64,000 bases of DNA from Candidatus Nitronereus thalassa (lineage in GTDB: Bacteria > Nitrospirota > Nitrospiria > Nitrospirales > UBA8639). The stretch spans positions 2,883,501-2,947,500 of the forward strand of contig NZ_JAQOUE010000001.1 in NCBI RefSeq assembly GCF_032191465.1, written 5' to 3'. A program made the translations under genes and the position numbers. The notes under the pieces were generated by a model that worked only from the letters and a program-made list of their open reading frames with translations, was not told the origin of the DNA and did no database searches. Below, one piece after another: positions 18,460 to 27,266 of the stretch; positions within the stretch are counted from its first letter, which is position 1, and each line of letters begins with the position of its first letter.

Positions 18460-18831
18460 CTATTGCCGAGGATTTTCAGAAGCTCGGAAACAGTGGAAGG
18501 AGATAGATGTCACATGGTCGACTCGACCAATGCGTTCACTTGTTACGTACAGAGTTTCTTCATGATTAATAGAAAGTTTCATGCCACGCGTATTGTGGGA
18601 TTTTTGATTTTCTATGGAGACCAACGCCTCTTTAAAGGCTGCAAATCTGGCTTCAGTACATGTCTGGAGCGTGTCATAGGTTCCATGAATGTGCCACGCT
18701 TCTTTAATCAAGGTTGAAGATCCTTTCACCCATAACACAAAACCTGAATCACCAAGCGAAATCAAAGGACTGAGGAATAGAAATAGCGTGAATAGGAGGA
18801 GCACGCGAACGGATCTTTGAATAAGAACCAT
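18460..18831 (-). CDS. Small exported protein, unknown function
   Basis: About 123 residues from the ATG at 18831. A clear signal peptide (IQRSVRVLLLFTLFLFLSP, ISLGDS) is followed by a small domain with two cysteines (TCTEARFAAF, SFHCFR) that might pair in the periplasm. No ribosome binding site stands out. An upstream in-frame ATG at 18894 would add 21 residues and is less likely. Family not recognised; support is mainly the signal peptide and balanced composition. Confidence 0.6.
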   Translation of the reverse strand: MVLIQRSVRVLLLFTLFLFLSPLISLGDSGFVLWVKGSSTLIKEAWHIHGTYDTLQTCTEARFAAFKEALVSIENQKSHNTRGMKLSINHEETLYVTSERIGRVDHVTSISFHCFRASENPRQ

Positions 18832-18954
18832 GTGAAAAGTGTAGAACAATGGAATGGATAAACGGAAAGACCAGTTACAGATAGTATACCACAACCCACG
18901 GTAGGGGGGAGTTAGGTTGATTCTATTTATTTAGCGTTTTAAGCTGGAATTATA

Positions 18955-19135
18955 TTTATGCGGGGTTTTGCCCCTGCAGACGAGATCTTCTTCGACTCCG
19001 CTCAAGACAGGCTTTTGTTTTGGCAAAAGGACCCAAAACCATTTCCGCCCGTGTGCGCCTTTCCACCTCTGTGCCGAAAAAAATGGCTCAGCCTTTTCCC
19101 ACCTGCTGACAGAACTGGTGCCGGCAAATAAATCT
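18955..19135 (-). repeat. Dispersed multi-hairpin repeat, copy A
   Basis: Divergent copy in reverse orientation. TGCGGGG and CCCCTGCA form the first stem at 18959-18977. CTTTTGTTTTGGCAAAAGG at 19012-19030 corresponds to the central hairpin, next to CCCAAAACCATTTCCGCC. GTGCCGAAAAAAATGGCTCA further right matches the outer part of the element. About 25 bp (near 18988-19012) are inserted between the two hairpins relative to other copies. The short frame here (near 18931-19167) is a repeat artefact. Confidence 0.75.
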
Positions 19136-19166
19136 GTCCACTTTCCCACGTCGGGAAAAAGCTTCA

Positions 19167-20069
19167 TTATCTTGAAGGCCCTAGATTAGGCAAGTCGTAA
19201 TAAGTAATTGTTCGTTCCATGATTGTTGTTTTATCGAAAGGCTTTCCTTCTTTAAGGAGCCATTTGGAAATCCTCTTTACCCAATTCTTTTTTGCGTCGT
19301 ACTCGTAAGTAAATGTAGTGCGTGAGGTCAGATTCCCCTTGGAGTCTATGGTTCGACTTCCTAAATCATTCCCATAGACGTCATAGTCATATTCAGTTTT
19401 CCCGCTAAACTGACCATCGGCAGAGTAGGCGAGAGTTTTTATGACTTGCCCCTTCTCATTGTACTGGTGAATGTCCTTGGTCTCGTCGTCCCTCCAAATC
19501 ATTTTCTTCAATGTCTGCCCCTGTGCATCGTATTGGTATTCCACACGTTCTACGGAAACATTCATAGGCCCATCGGCTTTGTATTCGTAGGCTTGTATGC
19601 AGTTTCCCTGTTTGTCAAACTCTCTGAAATTCAGATAGATAAATGAACCATCAGCACCATATTCTGCCTCGACACTTTGATTTCCTTGGTCGTCGAAACC
19701 GTACAATGTTTCCTGATCGTATTGAACAGGTGGATCTTTATCCCAACTGCGTGTTTGGCGGATTTTCCGACCCTGGTCATCAAAAAAGTTCATAGCCGTT
19801 ATAGACGAAATAAGGACACCCTCATGTTCACCCCCAGACCTCACCTGCATCTCTTTCCCCATTTGATCATATTCCCAGATAGCTACCAATGCCCAAGAAG
19901 AAGAATTGTCATATTGTCTTTCTTTAAGAGTTTTCACTTTCCCTCGGAGGTCATTCTTGGCCTGAAAACAGGTAGCTCCAAATGCAACCCCTGTAGCCAG
20001 GAGTAGAAGGATGAAGCAAATTCCACCAACAAGGGGGGGTAGTAGTCGATTTTGATGTGAAAAATTCAT
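19167..20069 (-). CDS. Exported protein with RHS/YD-like repeats
   Basis: 300 residues. A signal peptide (PPLVGGICFILLLLATGVAFGA) is followed by about seven tandem beta-hairpin units of the type YxxDxxGxxxxxxxYxxDG (for example VEYQYDAQGQTLKKMIW and YNEKGQVIKTLAYSADG). These resemble the YD repeats of RHS/wall-associated proteins. It is much shorter than an RHS toxin and has no core or toxin domain. It is probably a periplasmic or surface protein of unknown role. Copies A and B of the dispersed repeat flank the gene on both sides. Confidence 0.75.
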   Translation of the reverse strand: MNFSHQNRLLPPLVGGICFILLLLATGVAFGATCFQAKNDLRGKVKTLKERQYDNSSSWALVAIWEYDQMGKEMQVRSGGEHEGVLISSITAMNFFDDQGRKIRQTRSWDKDPPVQYDQETLYGFDDQGNQSVEAEYGADGSFIYLNFREFDKQGNCIQAYEYKADGPMNVSVERVEYQYDAQGQTLKKMIWRDDETKDIHQYNEKGQVIKTLAYSADGQFSGKTEYDYDVYGNDLGSRTIDSKGNLTSRTTFTYEYDAKKNWVKRISKWLLKEGKPFDKTTIMERTITYYDLPNLGPSR

Positions 20070-20239
20070 TGACCGCTAAAACCTTTGATTAAATCGTCCT
20101 TCAGGACGACCTTCCAACGGATCTTGTTTATTATGAGCAAATTTTGATCCCGTTTACATATTCAGATGGTAAACGAGCGCATTTGGGGTCAGTTCCCACA
20201 TTTCTACACACTTCCTAGTTTGGAGATTGAATCCGTCTT

Positions 20240-20440
20240 ATGCGTTGGGCGCGGCTGGGCTGCTGCCCCGAATCCTACCTCTCGGCGAGGACTGTCTGAG
20301 CGAAGCGAGTTTCCGAGCCATCTTGATTCGGGGTGGCAGAACAGGGACCCCTTGGGGCCGCGCACAGGCATGAATGGTTTTGGGTCCTTTTGCCGAAACA
20401 AAAGGACCTCGTCGGCGGGGCCGAAACCCCGCATATAAAA
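20240..20440 (+). repeat. Dispersed multi-hairpin repeat, copy B
   Basis: Full-length copy of about 200 bp. CCCCGAATC at 20266-20274 and GATTCGGGG near 20325-20333 make an outer stem. CCCC/GGGG near 20348-20357 form a short hairpin. GGTCCTTTTG at 20383-20392 and CAAAAGGACC at 20399-20408 form a perfect 10 bp stem with loop CCGAAA. GCGGGG at 20415-20420 and CCCCGC at 20427-20432 form a second stem with the same CCGAAA loop. The copy ends in GCATATAAA just before the ruvB stop codon. Confidence 0.88.
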
Positions 20441-20443
20441 AAC

Positions 20444-21448
20444 TTATCCAAACAAATCTTTGGTCTTCCCAAAATGCTGGAAGGCCTTAGTCGTCACCTG
20501 CCTACCTCTGGCCGTGCGGTCGAGGTAGCCGGATTGAAGGAGGAAGGGTTCGTACACGTCTTCAAGTGTCGCTTTTTCTTCTTGCACTGCAGCGGCGAGC
20601 GCTTCGACACCCACAGGGCCGCCGTTGAATTTATCGAGAATCGTAAGCAAGATCTTTCGATCCATTTCATCAAAGCCAGCGCCATCCACACCTAGCCATT
20701 GGAGCGCATCGTTTGCGACTTTCTGAGTGATCACACCTTCGGCTTTGACTTCTGCAAAATCTCTCACGCGTTTGATCAGTCGATTGGCAATCCGTGGTGT
20801 GCCGCGGGCGCGGCGACCGATCTCGGTAGACCCACCTGGTTCGATGGCAATATTCAACAGCCCTGCGGAACGATTGACAATAATGTCCAATTCTTCGGGT
20901 GTATAAAAATCTAAACGATAGACGAGCCCGAATCGTTCTCGAAGCGGTGAGGTGAGGGACCCCGCTTTCGTGGTGGCGCCGACGAGGGTAAAGGGCGGCA
21001 AGTCGAGTTTCATCGTGCGCGTGGCGGGTCCTTGCCCAATCACCAGATCGATTTGAAAATCTTCCATGGCGGGATAGAGCGCTTCTTCAACTCCTGCAGG
21101 TAGCCGATGGATCTCATCGATGAAGAGGACATCGTGACTTTGTAAGTTGGTGAGAATGGCCGCGAGGTCGCCGGCGTGGTTGAGTACTAATCCCGAGGTC
21201 GATCTGATGGTCCCGCCCATTTCCTTGGCGATGATATGTGCGATGGTTGTTTTGCCAAGACCAGGGGGGCCATAAAAAATTGCATGGTCTAAAGGCTCGC
21301 TTCGGCGCTTGGCGGCTTCGATGCAGACGCGGAGGGACTCTTTCATCCGCTCCTGGCCAATGTATTCATCGAGGGTTTGTGGACGAAGGGAGCCTTCGTG
21401 GGGTTGCTCGTCGTCTAAAAGGTGGTTGGCGACTAAGCGGTCTTCCAT
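20444..21448 (-). CDS. ruvB: Holliday junction branch migration helicase RuvB
   Basis: 334 residues with the canonical RuvB order. It opens with [19 protein letters not shown], then Walker [10 protein letters not shown] and Walker [45 protein letters not shown] (arginine-sensor region) and the winged-helix end [10 protein letters not shown] complete it. It drives branch migration with RuvA and RuvC, neither of which is adjacent. The stop lies within a few bases of repeat copy B, so the repeat forms its immediate 3' UTR. Confidence 0.97.
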   Translation of the reverse strand: MEDRLVANHLLDDEQPHEGSLRPQTLDEYIGQERMKESLRVCIEAAKRRSEPLDHAIFYGPPGLGKTTIAHIIAKEMGGTIRSTSGLVLNHAGDLAAILTNLQSHDVLFIDEIHRLPAGVEEALYPAMEDFQIDLVIGQGPATRTMKLDLPPFTLVGATTKAGSLTSPLRERFGLVYRLDFYTPEELDIIVNRSAGLLNIAIEPGGSTEIGRRARGTPRIANRLIKRVRDFAEVKAEGVITQKVANDALQWLGVDGAGFDEMDRKILLTILDKFNGGPVGVEALAAAVQEEKATLEDVYEPFLLQSGYLDRTARGRQVTTKAFQHFGKTKDLFG

Positions 21449-21552
21449 AGTTTGGACGACGAGAGGAGGCTGGCTGATGATCGCAAAATGCTGATAATGC
21501 GGCTATCCACCATGAAGGGGAAGAGATAGCCGATATCTGTTGGCCTGGCCAT

Positions 21553-22110
21553 TTAGAAGGTATAGCATTCTTGGGAAATTCCTGCGGGCTTTGTGAAGAT
21601 CACGTTGATGTCTCGCCCAAGATGGCTGACAATAAATCCCTTTTTTTCATAACACAGCCGGGCACCCATAAGGTTTTCATCCCCGTATTCTTCAGGACCT
21701 ATAAGATCGCGTATTTCTTTTACGGTTTCAGCCGTGAGGACTCGACGAAACAGTCCCCGCGTTTTGTGTGAGAAACGGTTGTTGATGAAGATCAAGTCGA
21801 CTTTCCCATCGGTAATTTGCACTCCCGCCATGGGAGCGGTGGGATTGGATTGATCCCATATCGTGACAAATTGGCCAACTTGCTCTACTCGGACCCCAGG
21901 AATTTTTTCGTTGACGAGCATCTCGATCGCATCGATTTCAGAATCCCCCAATTTGACCCGGTACAAGGAGATTTCTTTACTATCGACTTCTTCAGGGTTG
22001 TCCACGCTATTGCGAGTCAATTCGTATTTTTTGGCCATGGCATCGGTGATCCCAAGGGATAGGATCATTGCCAGGGTTACACTCAATGCCATGAGGGCCT
22101 TACTGTACAT
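21553..22110 (-). CDS. Exported protein, unknown function
   Basis: 185 residues from the ATG at 22110, which follows an excellent GGAGGT ribosome binding site; an upstream ATG at 22137 is rejected for that reason. A signal peptide (ALMALSVTLAMILSLG, cleavage near AMAKK) is followed by a basic/acidic periplasmic domain (KLGDSEIDAIEMLVNEKIPG, VTIWDQSNPTAPMAG). The repeated K(V/G)xLGxSxxxAxxM-like wording recalls small beta-barrel-assembly-type periplasmic domains, but I cannot assign a family. Confidence 0.8.
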   Translation of the reverse strand: MYSKALMALSVTLAMILSLGITDAMAKKYELTRNSVDNPEEVDSKEISLYRVKLGDSEIDAIEMLVNEKIPGVRVEQVGQFVTIWDQSNPTAPMAGVQITDGKVDLIFINNRFSHKTRGLFRRVLTAETVKEIRDLIGPEEYGDENLMGARLCYEKKGFIVSHLGRDINVIFTKPAGISQECYTF

Positions 22111-22286
22111 GAAAACCTCCTTCACCAGGTCTCTCAATACGGGTGATCGTTGCCGGGGGGACTGACCATGATAAATAAAACGCTTCTGGCCAGATTGTAA
22201 CCGACGGTATTTTCATAATCAAATTGCGGGTGGGTTATCGACTCCTATATTCTCCCTCCACAAACCGGAGGAGGACGTAACCAGGG

Positions 22287-24794
22287 ATGAACCACGAAAT
22301 TCATATTAAAGGGGCGCGAGAGCATAATCTTAAGAATTTGGATGTGATTATCCCCCGAGACCAATTGGTGGTCATTACCGGGCTCAGTGGGTCCGGCAAA
22401 TCCTCTTTGGCCTTTGACACGATTTATGCCGAGGGCCAGCGACGGTATGTCGAATCGCTGTCTGCCTATGCGCGGCAATTTCTCGAACAAATGGGGAAGC
22501 CCGATGTGGACTCCATCGAGGGCCTGTCTCCTGCCATTTCTATCGAACAAAAAAGTACAAGCCATAATCCTCGATCGACGGTGGGGACCGTCACGGAAAT
22601 TTACGATTATCTCCGGCTGCTGTTTGCCCGAGTCGGACGCCCCTATTGTGTAAATTGTGGCGATCCCATCACCGCCCAAACCGTTCAGCAAATGGTGGAT
22701 ACCATTCAAGCCTTGCCAGTCGGGGCCAAGTGTCAAGTCTTGGCGCCCATCGTGCGCGGGCGAAAAGGAGAATACAAAAAAGAACTTTTGGCGGCGCGCC
22801 GCGCTGGGTTTGTCCGGGCTCGGATCGATGGAAAGATCCTGGATCTTGGCGAGACGATCTCCCTGGAAAAACAGCGCAAGCATACCATTGAAATTATCGT
22901 GGATCGGCTGGTTATGAAGGATGAAGAATCCTTGCGGCGTCGATTAGCGGATTCTGTGGAAACGGCGTTAAAACTCACGCAGGGGTTAGTCGGCATTTTG
23001 ACCGATGACGATGCCGTGACGCTCTATAGCGAAAACCTGGCCTGTATCAATTGCGGGGTGAGTTATCCGGAAATCACCCCACGTGTGTTTTCCTTCAATA
23101 GCCCACACGGGGCTTGTCCAGCCTGCGATGGTATTGGGTTTGTCGTGTCAGGTTGTCCCGATGGTCAGAGCTACGAAGAAGACGATGTTTGTCCGGTCTG
23201 CCAGGGCGCTCGTCTGAAAGCCGAGAGTCTGGCAGTGAAGGTGGGAGCCAAGTCTATAGCCGAACTCACGAAGTTTTCCATTCGCGATGCTGCGGGGTTT
23301 TTTGAATTGCTGGAATTGACGGAACGGGAACGATTTATTGGCCAACGCATCCTTAAGGAAATTCGCGAACGTTTGGAATTTTTGTTGAATGTGGGATTGG
23401 ACTATCTCACTCTGGATCGGGCTGCGGCCACCTTGTCGGGGGGGGAAGGGCAACGCATCCGGTTGGCCACGCAAATTGGGTCAGGTCTTGTGGGCGTGTT
23501 GTATATTTTGGACGAACCGAGCATCGGGTTGCATCAACGAGACAATCGGCGATTGCTTCAAACCTTATTGCGTCTGCGCGACATGGGAAATACCGTGGTC
23601 GTCGTCGAACATGATGCCGAAACCATGTTGGCGGCAGATCACCTCGTGGATATGGGACCTGGCGCCGGCGTTCATGGTGGCTATATCGTGGCTCAGGGTA
23701 CCCCAAACGAGGTCATGCACCATCCGGATTCCTTAACCGGCAAGTATCTTCAGGGTGCGCATGCTGTTTCCTTGCCATCCCGCACCAGAAAGCCCAAAGG
23801 CTTTTTATCCATTGAGAAAGCTCATAAGCACAATTTGAAAAGGATTACCGCAAACATCCCTCTTGGAACATTGACTTGCGTGACTGGAGTGTCGGGATCA
23901 GGAAAAAGTACATTGATTCTAGAAGTGTTATTTCATTCCTTGTCCCAACTGTTATATCAGAAGAAACCCAAGATTGACGGATGTAAGGCTATCAAGGGCG
24001 CGGAGGCCTTGGATAAGGTGATTGATATTGACCAATCGCCGATTGGCCGAACCCCGCGGTCGAATCCCGCGACCTACACTGGCCTGTTCACCTTTATTCG
24101 TGACTTGTTTGCGGGATTACCTGAATCGCGTGTGCGGGGCTATAAAGCCGGTCGCTATAGTTTCAATGTCAAAGGGGGCCGATGCGAGGCCTGTCAGGGG
24201 GATGGTCTCATCAAAATCGAAATGCATTTTCTTCCCGATGTCTATGTGACGTGCGAGGTGTGTAAGGGGCAGCGATATAATCGAGAGACTCTTGATGTGC
24301 GACATAAGGGAAAAAATATCGCCGAGGTGTTGGATATGACGGTCGCCGAGGCCGTGGAGTTTTTCGAGCACATTCCCCCGATTAAGACCAAACTGCAAAC
24401 GTTAGCCGATGTTGGGCTGCACTATGTCAAACTCGGGCAGTCCGCAACTACATTGTCAGGTGGTGAAGCTCAGCGTGTGAAGCTCTCTCGGGAATTATCC
24501 AAGCGAGCGACAGGTCGGACTCTGTATATTTTGGATGAGCCCACCACGGGGTTGCATTTTGCTGATGTCCAGCGGTTGTTAGATGTCTTGAATCGGTTAG
24601 TAGAGGGCGGCAATACGGTCTTAGTCATTGAGCATAATTTAGATGTGATTCGCAACGCGGATTGGATTCTTGATTTAGGGCCGGATGGTGGAGATCGTGG
24701 CGGCGAGTTGGTCGAAATGGGATCGCCCGTCGATCTCATTAGGACCGGAACATCATGGACGGCACAAGTCTTGAGGGAAAGTGTAGAGGCGTAG
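22287..24794 (+). CDS. uvrA: Excinuclease ABC subunit A, lacking the insertion domain
   Basis: 835 residues against about 940 for typical UvrA. Both ABC modules are intact: Walker [11 protein letters not shown] at 31-40, signature [12 protein letters not shown], Walker [13 protein letters not shown]; second Walker [10 protein letters not shown], signature [11 protein letters not shown], Walker [13 protein letters not shown]. The UvrB-binding region (about 121-245) and zinc finger 1 (Cys253, Cys256, Cys277, Cys280) are present, as is the CEACQGDG zinc finger 2. Between zinc finger 1 and CPVCQGARL (Cys302) there are only about 21 residues where other UvrAs have about 110-130, so the insertion domain is missing. 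The frame is continuous, arguing against a sequencing error. Confidence 0.95.
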   Translation: MNHEIHIKGAREHNLKNLDVIIPRDQLVVITGLSGSGKSSLAFDTIYAEGQRRYVESLSAYARQFLEQMGKPDVDSIEGLSPAISIEQKSTSHNPRSTVGTVTEIYDYLRLLFARVGRPYCVNCGDPITAQTVQQMVDTIQALPVGAKCQVLAPIVRGRKGEYKKELLAARRAGFVRARIDGKILDLGETISLEKQRKHTIEIIVDRLVMKDEESLRRRLADSVETALKLTQGLVGILTDDDAVTLYSENLACINCGVSYPEITPRVFSFNSPHGACPACDGIGFVVSGCPDGQSYEEDDVCPVCQGARLKAESLAVKVGAKSIAELTKFSIRDAAGFFELLELTERERFIGQRILKEIRERLEFLLNVGLDYLTLDRAAATLSGGEGQRIRLATQIGSGLVGVLYILDEPSIGLHQRDNRRLLQTLLRLRDMGNTVVVVEHDAETMLAADHLVDMGPGAGVHGGYIVAQGTPNEVMHHPDSLTGKYLQGAHAVSLPSRTRKPKGFLSIEKAHKHNLKRITANIPLGTLTCVTGVSGSGKSTLILEVLFHSLSQLLYQKKPKIDGCKAIKGAEALDKVIDIDQSPIGRTPRSNPATYTGLFTFIRDLFAGLPESRVRGYKAGRYSFNVKGGRCEACQGDGLIKIEMHFLPDVYVTCEVCKGQRYNRETLDVRHKGKNIAEVLDMTVAEAVEFFEHIPPIKTKLQTLADVGLHYVKLGQSATTLSGGEAQRVKLSRELSKRATGRTLYILDEPTTGLHFADVQRLLDVLNRLVEGGNTVLVIEHNLDVIRNADWILDLGPDGGDRGGELVEMGSPVDLIRTGTSWTAQVLRESVEA

Positions 24795-24801
24795 TGAGGC
24801 G

Positions 24802-24978
24802 TTACTTTTTCTTATAGATATTGAGCCCGATCTTTTCTTCTCGGTCGGGGATTGTCACATTTCCCTCTGTGGAGGCGATAATTGTGGTCTTTCCGGAGGA
24901 AGAGGGGCCAAAATCCTGAGACAGATCAACTTTGATGGTCAGCATGTTGCCGTCCACCGACAAAGCTACGTTTTTCAT
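24802..24978 (-). CDS. Small conserved-looking protein, unknown function
   Basis: 58 residues (MKNVALSVDGNMLTIKVDL, then FGPSSSGKTTIIASTEGNV). The ATG at 24978 follows a strong GGAGAGG site at correct spacing. The alternating hydrophobic pattern suggests a small beta sheet, and the SSSGKT stretch is too short to be a P-loop domain. It converges with uvrA, the two stops being 7 bp apart. I recognise no family beyond similarity to short hypothetical proteins. Confidence 0.75.
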   Translation of the reverse strand: MKNVALSVDGNMLTIKVDLSQDFGPSSSGKTTIIASTEGNVTIPDREEKIGLNIYKKK

Positions 24979-25028
24979 CGTCAACCTCTCCTTTAATAAC
25001 GGTTTGAGTCAAAAATTAGGTGAAGGCA

Positions 25029-25364
25029 TCAACTCAAGTAGACCAACATCACGAGCCCTAGAATTCCGACCATATAGGGAATCACACAAGAATACAACAC
25101 GACTTTTAGGGCAGGAATGCCGGTCATTGGGGCATAGCGCGTGAGGTGTTCTTTATAAATGAACTCATAGGAAAGAATAATTACGGCTAAGGTGAGCGTG
25201 ATACCGCGACTCATGCGGGGAAAGGTATAGATGCCGCTGAGAATAAAATCCATCGTGAAAAATCCACTCCAGGTTAGGAGTGGTACCGCAAGGAGGAGAT
25301 GGATAATGGCGGACAGGGGCCATCGTGGGCTTTTTTCGGGAATCAATGGCTCTGTGGCATTCAT
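25029..25364 (-). CDS. Small membrane protein, unknown function
   Basis: About 111 residues with three hydrophobic segments (SAIIHLLLAVPLLTWSGFF, ITLTLAVIILSYEFI, VVLYSCVIPYMVGILGLVML), indicating an integral membrane protein. The start is uncertain: ATG at 25364, or a TTG at 25397 that would overlap the upstream zinc-finger gene. No motif identified. It is probably cotranscribed with the zinc-finger gene, 29 bp away. Confidence 0.65.
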   Translation of the reverse strand: MNATEPLIPEKSPRWPLSAIIHLLLAVPLLTWSGFFTMDFILSGIYTFPRMSRGITLTLAVIILSYEFIYKEHLTRYAPMTGIPALKVVLYSCVIPYMVGILGLVMLVYLS

Positions 25365-25393
25365 GACACGACCGGGCGTCTTGGTTGAAGTGG

Positions 25394-25642
25394 TCAATTG
25401 ATGGATGGTTTTGGGGATTCATTACAGTGGAGACAGACGCGCGGGCGGCGCTTAAGGAATTTCACTTTCCCACTCGCAAGGCAAGCGTAATGTACGAAAT
25501 GGCCGCAGACCGAACACCGCTGCCATCCCCCTTTGAACATGGTGGTGTTCCGATACAGTTCTTGATCACACACCCCACAATGCTCGGCTTGGATGCCTAG
25601 CAATAGTGGTTCCCATTCTCCTGCACCTTGTCGAATGCTCAT
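25394..25642 (-). CDS. 82-residue C4HC3 (PHD/RING-variant-like) zinc-finger protein
   Basis: From the ATG at 25642 the protein has Cys22-x2-Cys25-x17-Cys43-x2-Cys46-x4-His51-x2-Cys54-x15-Cys70-x2-Cys73. This matches the C4HC3 spacing of PHD fingers and RING variants. It ends in a basic segment (KFLKRRPR) and a short tail. The frame stays open upstream to 25969, but that part is translated dispersed repeat (copy C) and is not counted as coding. Zinc binding is likely from the spacing; whether it acts in protein-protein binding or modification is unknown. Confidence 0.75.
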   Translation of the reverse strand: MSIRQGAGEWEPLLLGIQAEHCGVCDQELYRNTTMFKGGWQRCSVCGHFVHYACLASGKVKFLKRRPRVCLHCNESPKPSIN

Positions 25643-25689
25643 GGAGCTGAAGTATATCCGGTGATTCAGGAAAAATACAAATGAGGGCT

Positions 25690-25830
25690 TGTAGTGCCGG
25701 GTTTCAGCCCGACAGCCGAGGCACTTTTGTTTCGGCAAATGTGCCCAAAGCCAACCTGGCCAGTGCACGGCCCTGCGGGTTCCTCTGCCTCCGTCCCGAA
25801 TAAGATGGCTCGGAAACTCGCTCCAAGGTA
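25690..25830 (-). repeat. Dispersed multi-hairpin repeat, copy C
   Basis: Reverse-oriented copy. GGCACTTTTG at 25720-25729 pairs with CAAATGTGCC at 25736-25745 across loop TTTCGG (the complement of CCGAAA). Two base pairs in the outer stem differ from copy B in a compensating way. CCGGG and CCCGA near 25698-25711 form the end stem. CCCGAATAAGATGGCTCGG near 25795-25813 matches the outer part of the element. The rest of 25830-26025 shows no feature. Confidence 0.8.
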
Positions 25831-26024
25831 AAAACCCATCTTTCAGCTCAAACAGTCCTCCCCGAAAAGTCAATTCGGGACTCCAGCTCCGCGGCGTCCA
25901 ACGCGGGAAACGGTGAAAACTTTTTAACTGACGAAAGTATGGAGGGGTATTCATTAAGGTGCGGTCCATTCATTTACGTCCCATCATTTCTGCGGTTGTC
26001 AGAGGGAATCCAGGTTTTATTTAA

Positions 26025-26110
26025 AGCGGGTTTTCGTGCCCGCGCGACGAGTCACTTTTTCCGAAACAAAAGGGACTCGCCATGCATGGGCGAAACCCTG
26101 CATATAAATA
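26025..26110 (+). repeat. Dispersed multi-hairpin repeat, short palindromic copy D
   Basis: Only about 85 bp. GCGGG/CCCGC at 26026-26043 form the left stem. GAGTC and GACTC (26049-26078) hold a central hairpin with CTTTT/AAAAG and loop CCGAAA. ATGCA-T-GGG pairs with CCC-TGCAT near 26082-26104 around a CGAAA loop. The left side resembles the reverse orientation and the right side the forward orientation of the other copies, so this copy is nearly symmetric. It ends in GCATATAAA like copy B. Confidence 0.75.
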
Positions 26111-26162
26111 AATAGTTCCTTTTCCACTAAATCTGAACTCGAACACTCGGCATGTACTTTGT

Positions 26163-26191
26163 TTGACACCCCCCCACCCCTTTGTTAGCCT
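26163..26191 (+). promoter_or_regulatory. Predicted sigma70 promoter for prenyl synthase
   Basis: A consensus TTGACA at 26163-26168 is followed after 17 bp by TAGCCT at 26186-26191, 35 bp before the ATG at 26226. The -10 match is weak but keeps the important T, A and final T. Confidence 0.45.
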
Positions 26192-26225
26192 CTCGATCCG
26201 CGAAAACAATCTTAGGAACACCTGC

Positions 26226-27122
26226 ATGTCCGTCGATATCAAGAAATATCTAGAAGAAAAACAACAGCTGGTCGATGGATATTTGGAAGCGAATCTTCCG
26301 CCAATTGGCACGCCTCCAACGGTACTGCATGAATCGATTCGCTATAGCTTATTGGCTGGTGGAAAACGCATTCGTCCAATCTTAACGGTAGCCGCGGCTG
26401 AGTCGATTGGCCCTCCGCCTAAGGCTTTGTTGCCGGTGGCGTGCGCGTTTGAATTCATTCACACGTATTCGTTGATTCATGATGATTTGCCCGCCATGGA
26501 TAACGACGATTTTCGTCGCGGCAAACCCACCAACCATAAAGTCTATGGCGATGGCATGGCGATTTTGGCGGGCGATGGATTGCAAACTATGGCCTTCGAG
26601 TGGTGTAGCCGGGTGGATTTGGTCAATGACATTGAACCGTATGTGCAAGTGCAGATTATCGCTGAACTCGCTCATGGCTCGGGCAATCAAGGTATGGTGG
26701 GCGGGCAGGTGTTGGATATACAGGCAGAGAATACCAAGGTGGACTTCGCTGAAATACAAAATATTCACGCTCATAAAACCGGGAAACTCATTCGCGCGGC
26801 CGTTCGGGCAGGTGCCTTGTTATCTGGGGCGAATCTCACGCAATTCGATCAATTGACGGCCTATGCCGAGGATATAGGTCTGGCTTTTCAAATTGCCGAT
26901 GATGTGCTGAATGTCACAGGGACACGCGAAGAACTTGGAAAGGATGCCAATACCGACGCAGAGCGTGGCAAGCAAACATATCCATCGTTTTATGGTCTTA
27001 AGGGTGCAAAGAAGCTGGCGCAAGAATGTGCCGATCGAGCCATTAGCCGGTTAAGCAGTTTCGATGAAAAGGCAGATCCATTACGTGGAATTGCCCAATA
27101 TATTGTGAGCCGCCGGAATTAG
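26226..27122 (+). CDS. ispA: Short-chain polyprenyl diphosphate synthase (FPP/GGPP type)
   Basis: 298 residues. The first aspartate-rich motif is DDLPAMDNDD and the second is DDVLNVTG. LLAGGKRIRP near the N-terminus and FQIADD complete the trans-prenyltransferase signature. The two residues between the first Asp pairs are of the bacterial farnesyl/geranylgeranyl type. It condenses IPP with allylic diphosphates in the cytoplasm, feeding the hopanoid and carotenoid genes that follow. The ATG at 26226 follows AGGAACA. Product chain length cannot be decided from sequence alone, so ispA is a family-level symbol. Confidence 0.9.
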   Translation: MSVDIKKYLEEKQQLVDGYLEANLPPIGTPPTVLHESIRYSLLAGGKRIRPILTVAAAESIGPPPKALLPVACAFEFIHTYSLIHDDLPAMDNDDFRRGKPTNHKVYGDGMAILAGDGLQTMAFEWCSRVDLVNDIEPYVQVQIIAELAHGSGNQGMVGGQVLDIQAENTKVDFAEIQNIHAHKTGKLIRAAVRAGALLSGANLTQFDQLTAYAEDIGLAFQIADDVLNVTGTREELGKDANTDAERGKQTYPSFYGLKGAKKLAQECADRAISRLSSFDEKADPLRGIAQYIVSRRN

Positions 27123-27179
27123 AAGTCTGAAATTCTCTAATGTCGTTTTGTGTGCCAGCGAAAAATTTACGCCAAATAA

Positions 27180-27212
27180 GAAGATTCTTCGCCGCTGGCT
27201 CAGGATGACCAA
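27180..27212 (+). repeat. REP-like fragment
   Basis: AGATTCTTCGCCGCTGGCTC followed by AGGATGAC. This is the same wording as the intergenic repeat at 11753-11866 and resembles a repeat widespread in bacterial intergenic regions. Confidence 0.5.
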
Positions 27213-27266
27213 CACCTGGGTTTACTTGTCTTTCCTTTCCTTTCGCATTTCCTTAAAGTTCATTTT

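Noticed and set aside
18931-19167. Short open frame on the minus strand
   Set aside because: It is translated dispersed repeat copy A; similar frames appear in copies B and E (peptides with FCFGKRTQNH), so they are artefacts.
20166-20472. Short frames on both strands across repeat copy B
   Set aside because: Repeat-derived; no ribosome binding site and no independent support.
25643-25969. N-terminal extension of the zinc-finger gene
   Set aside because: The extension is translated repeat copy C; the zinc-finger protein starts at 25642.
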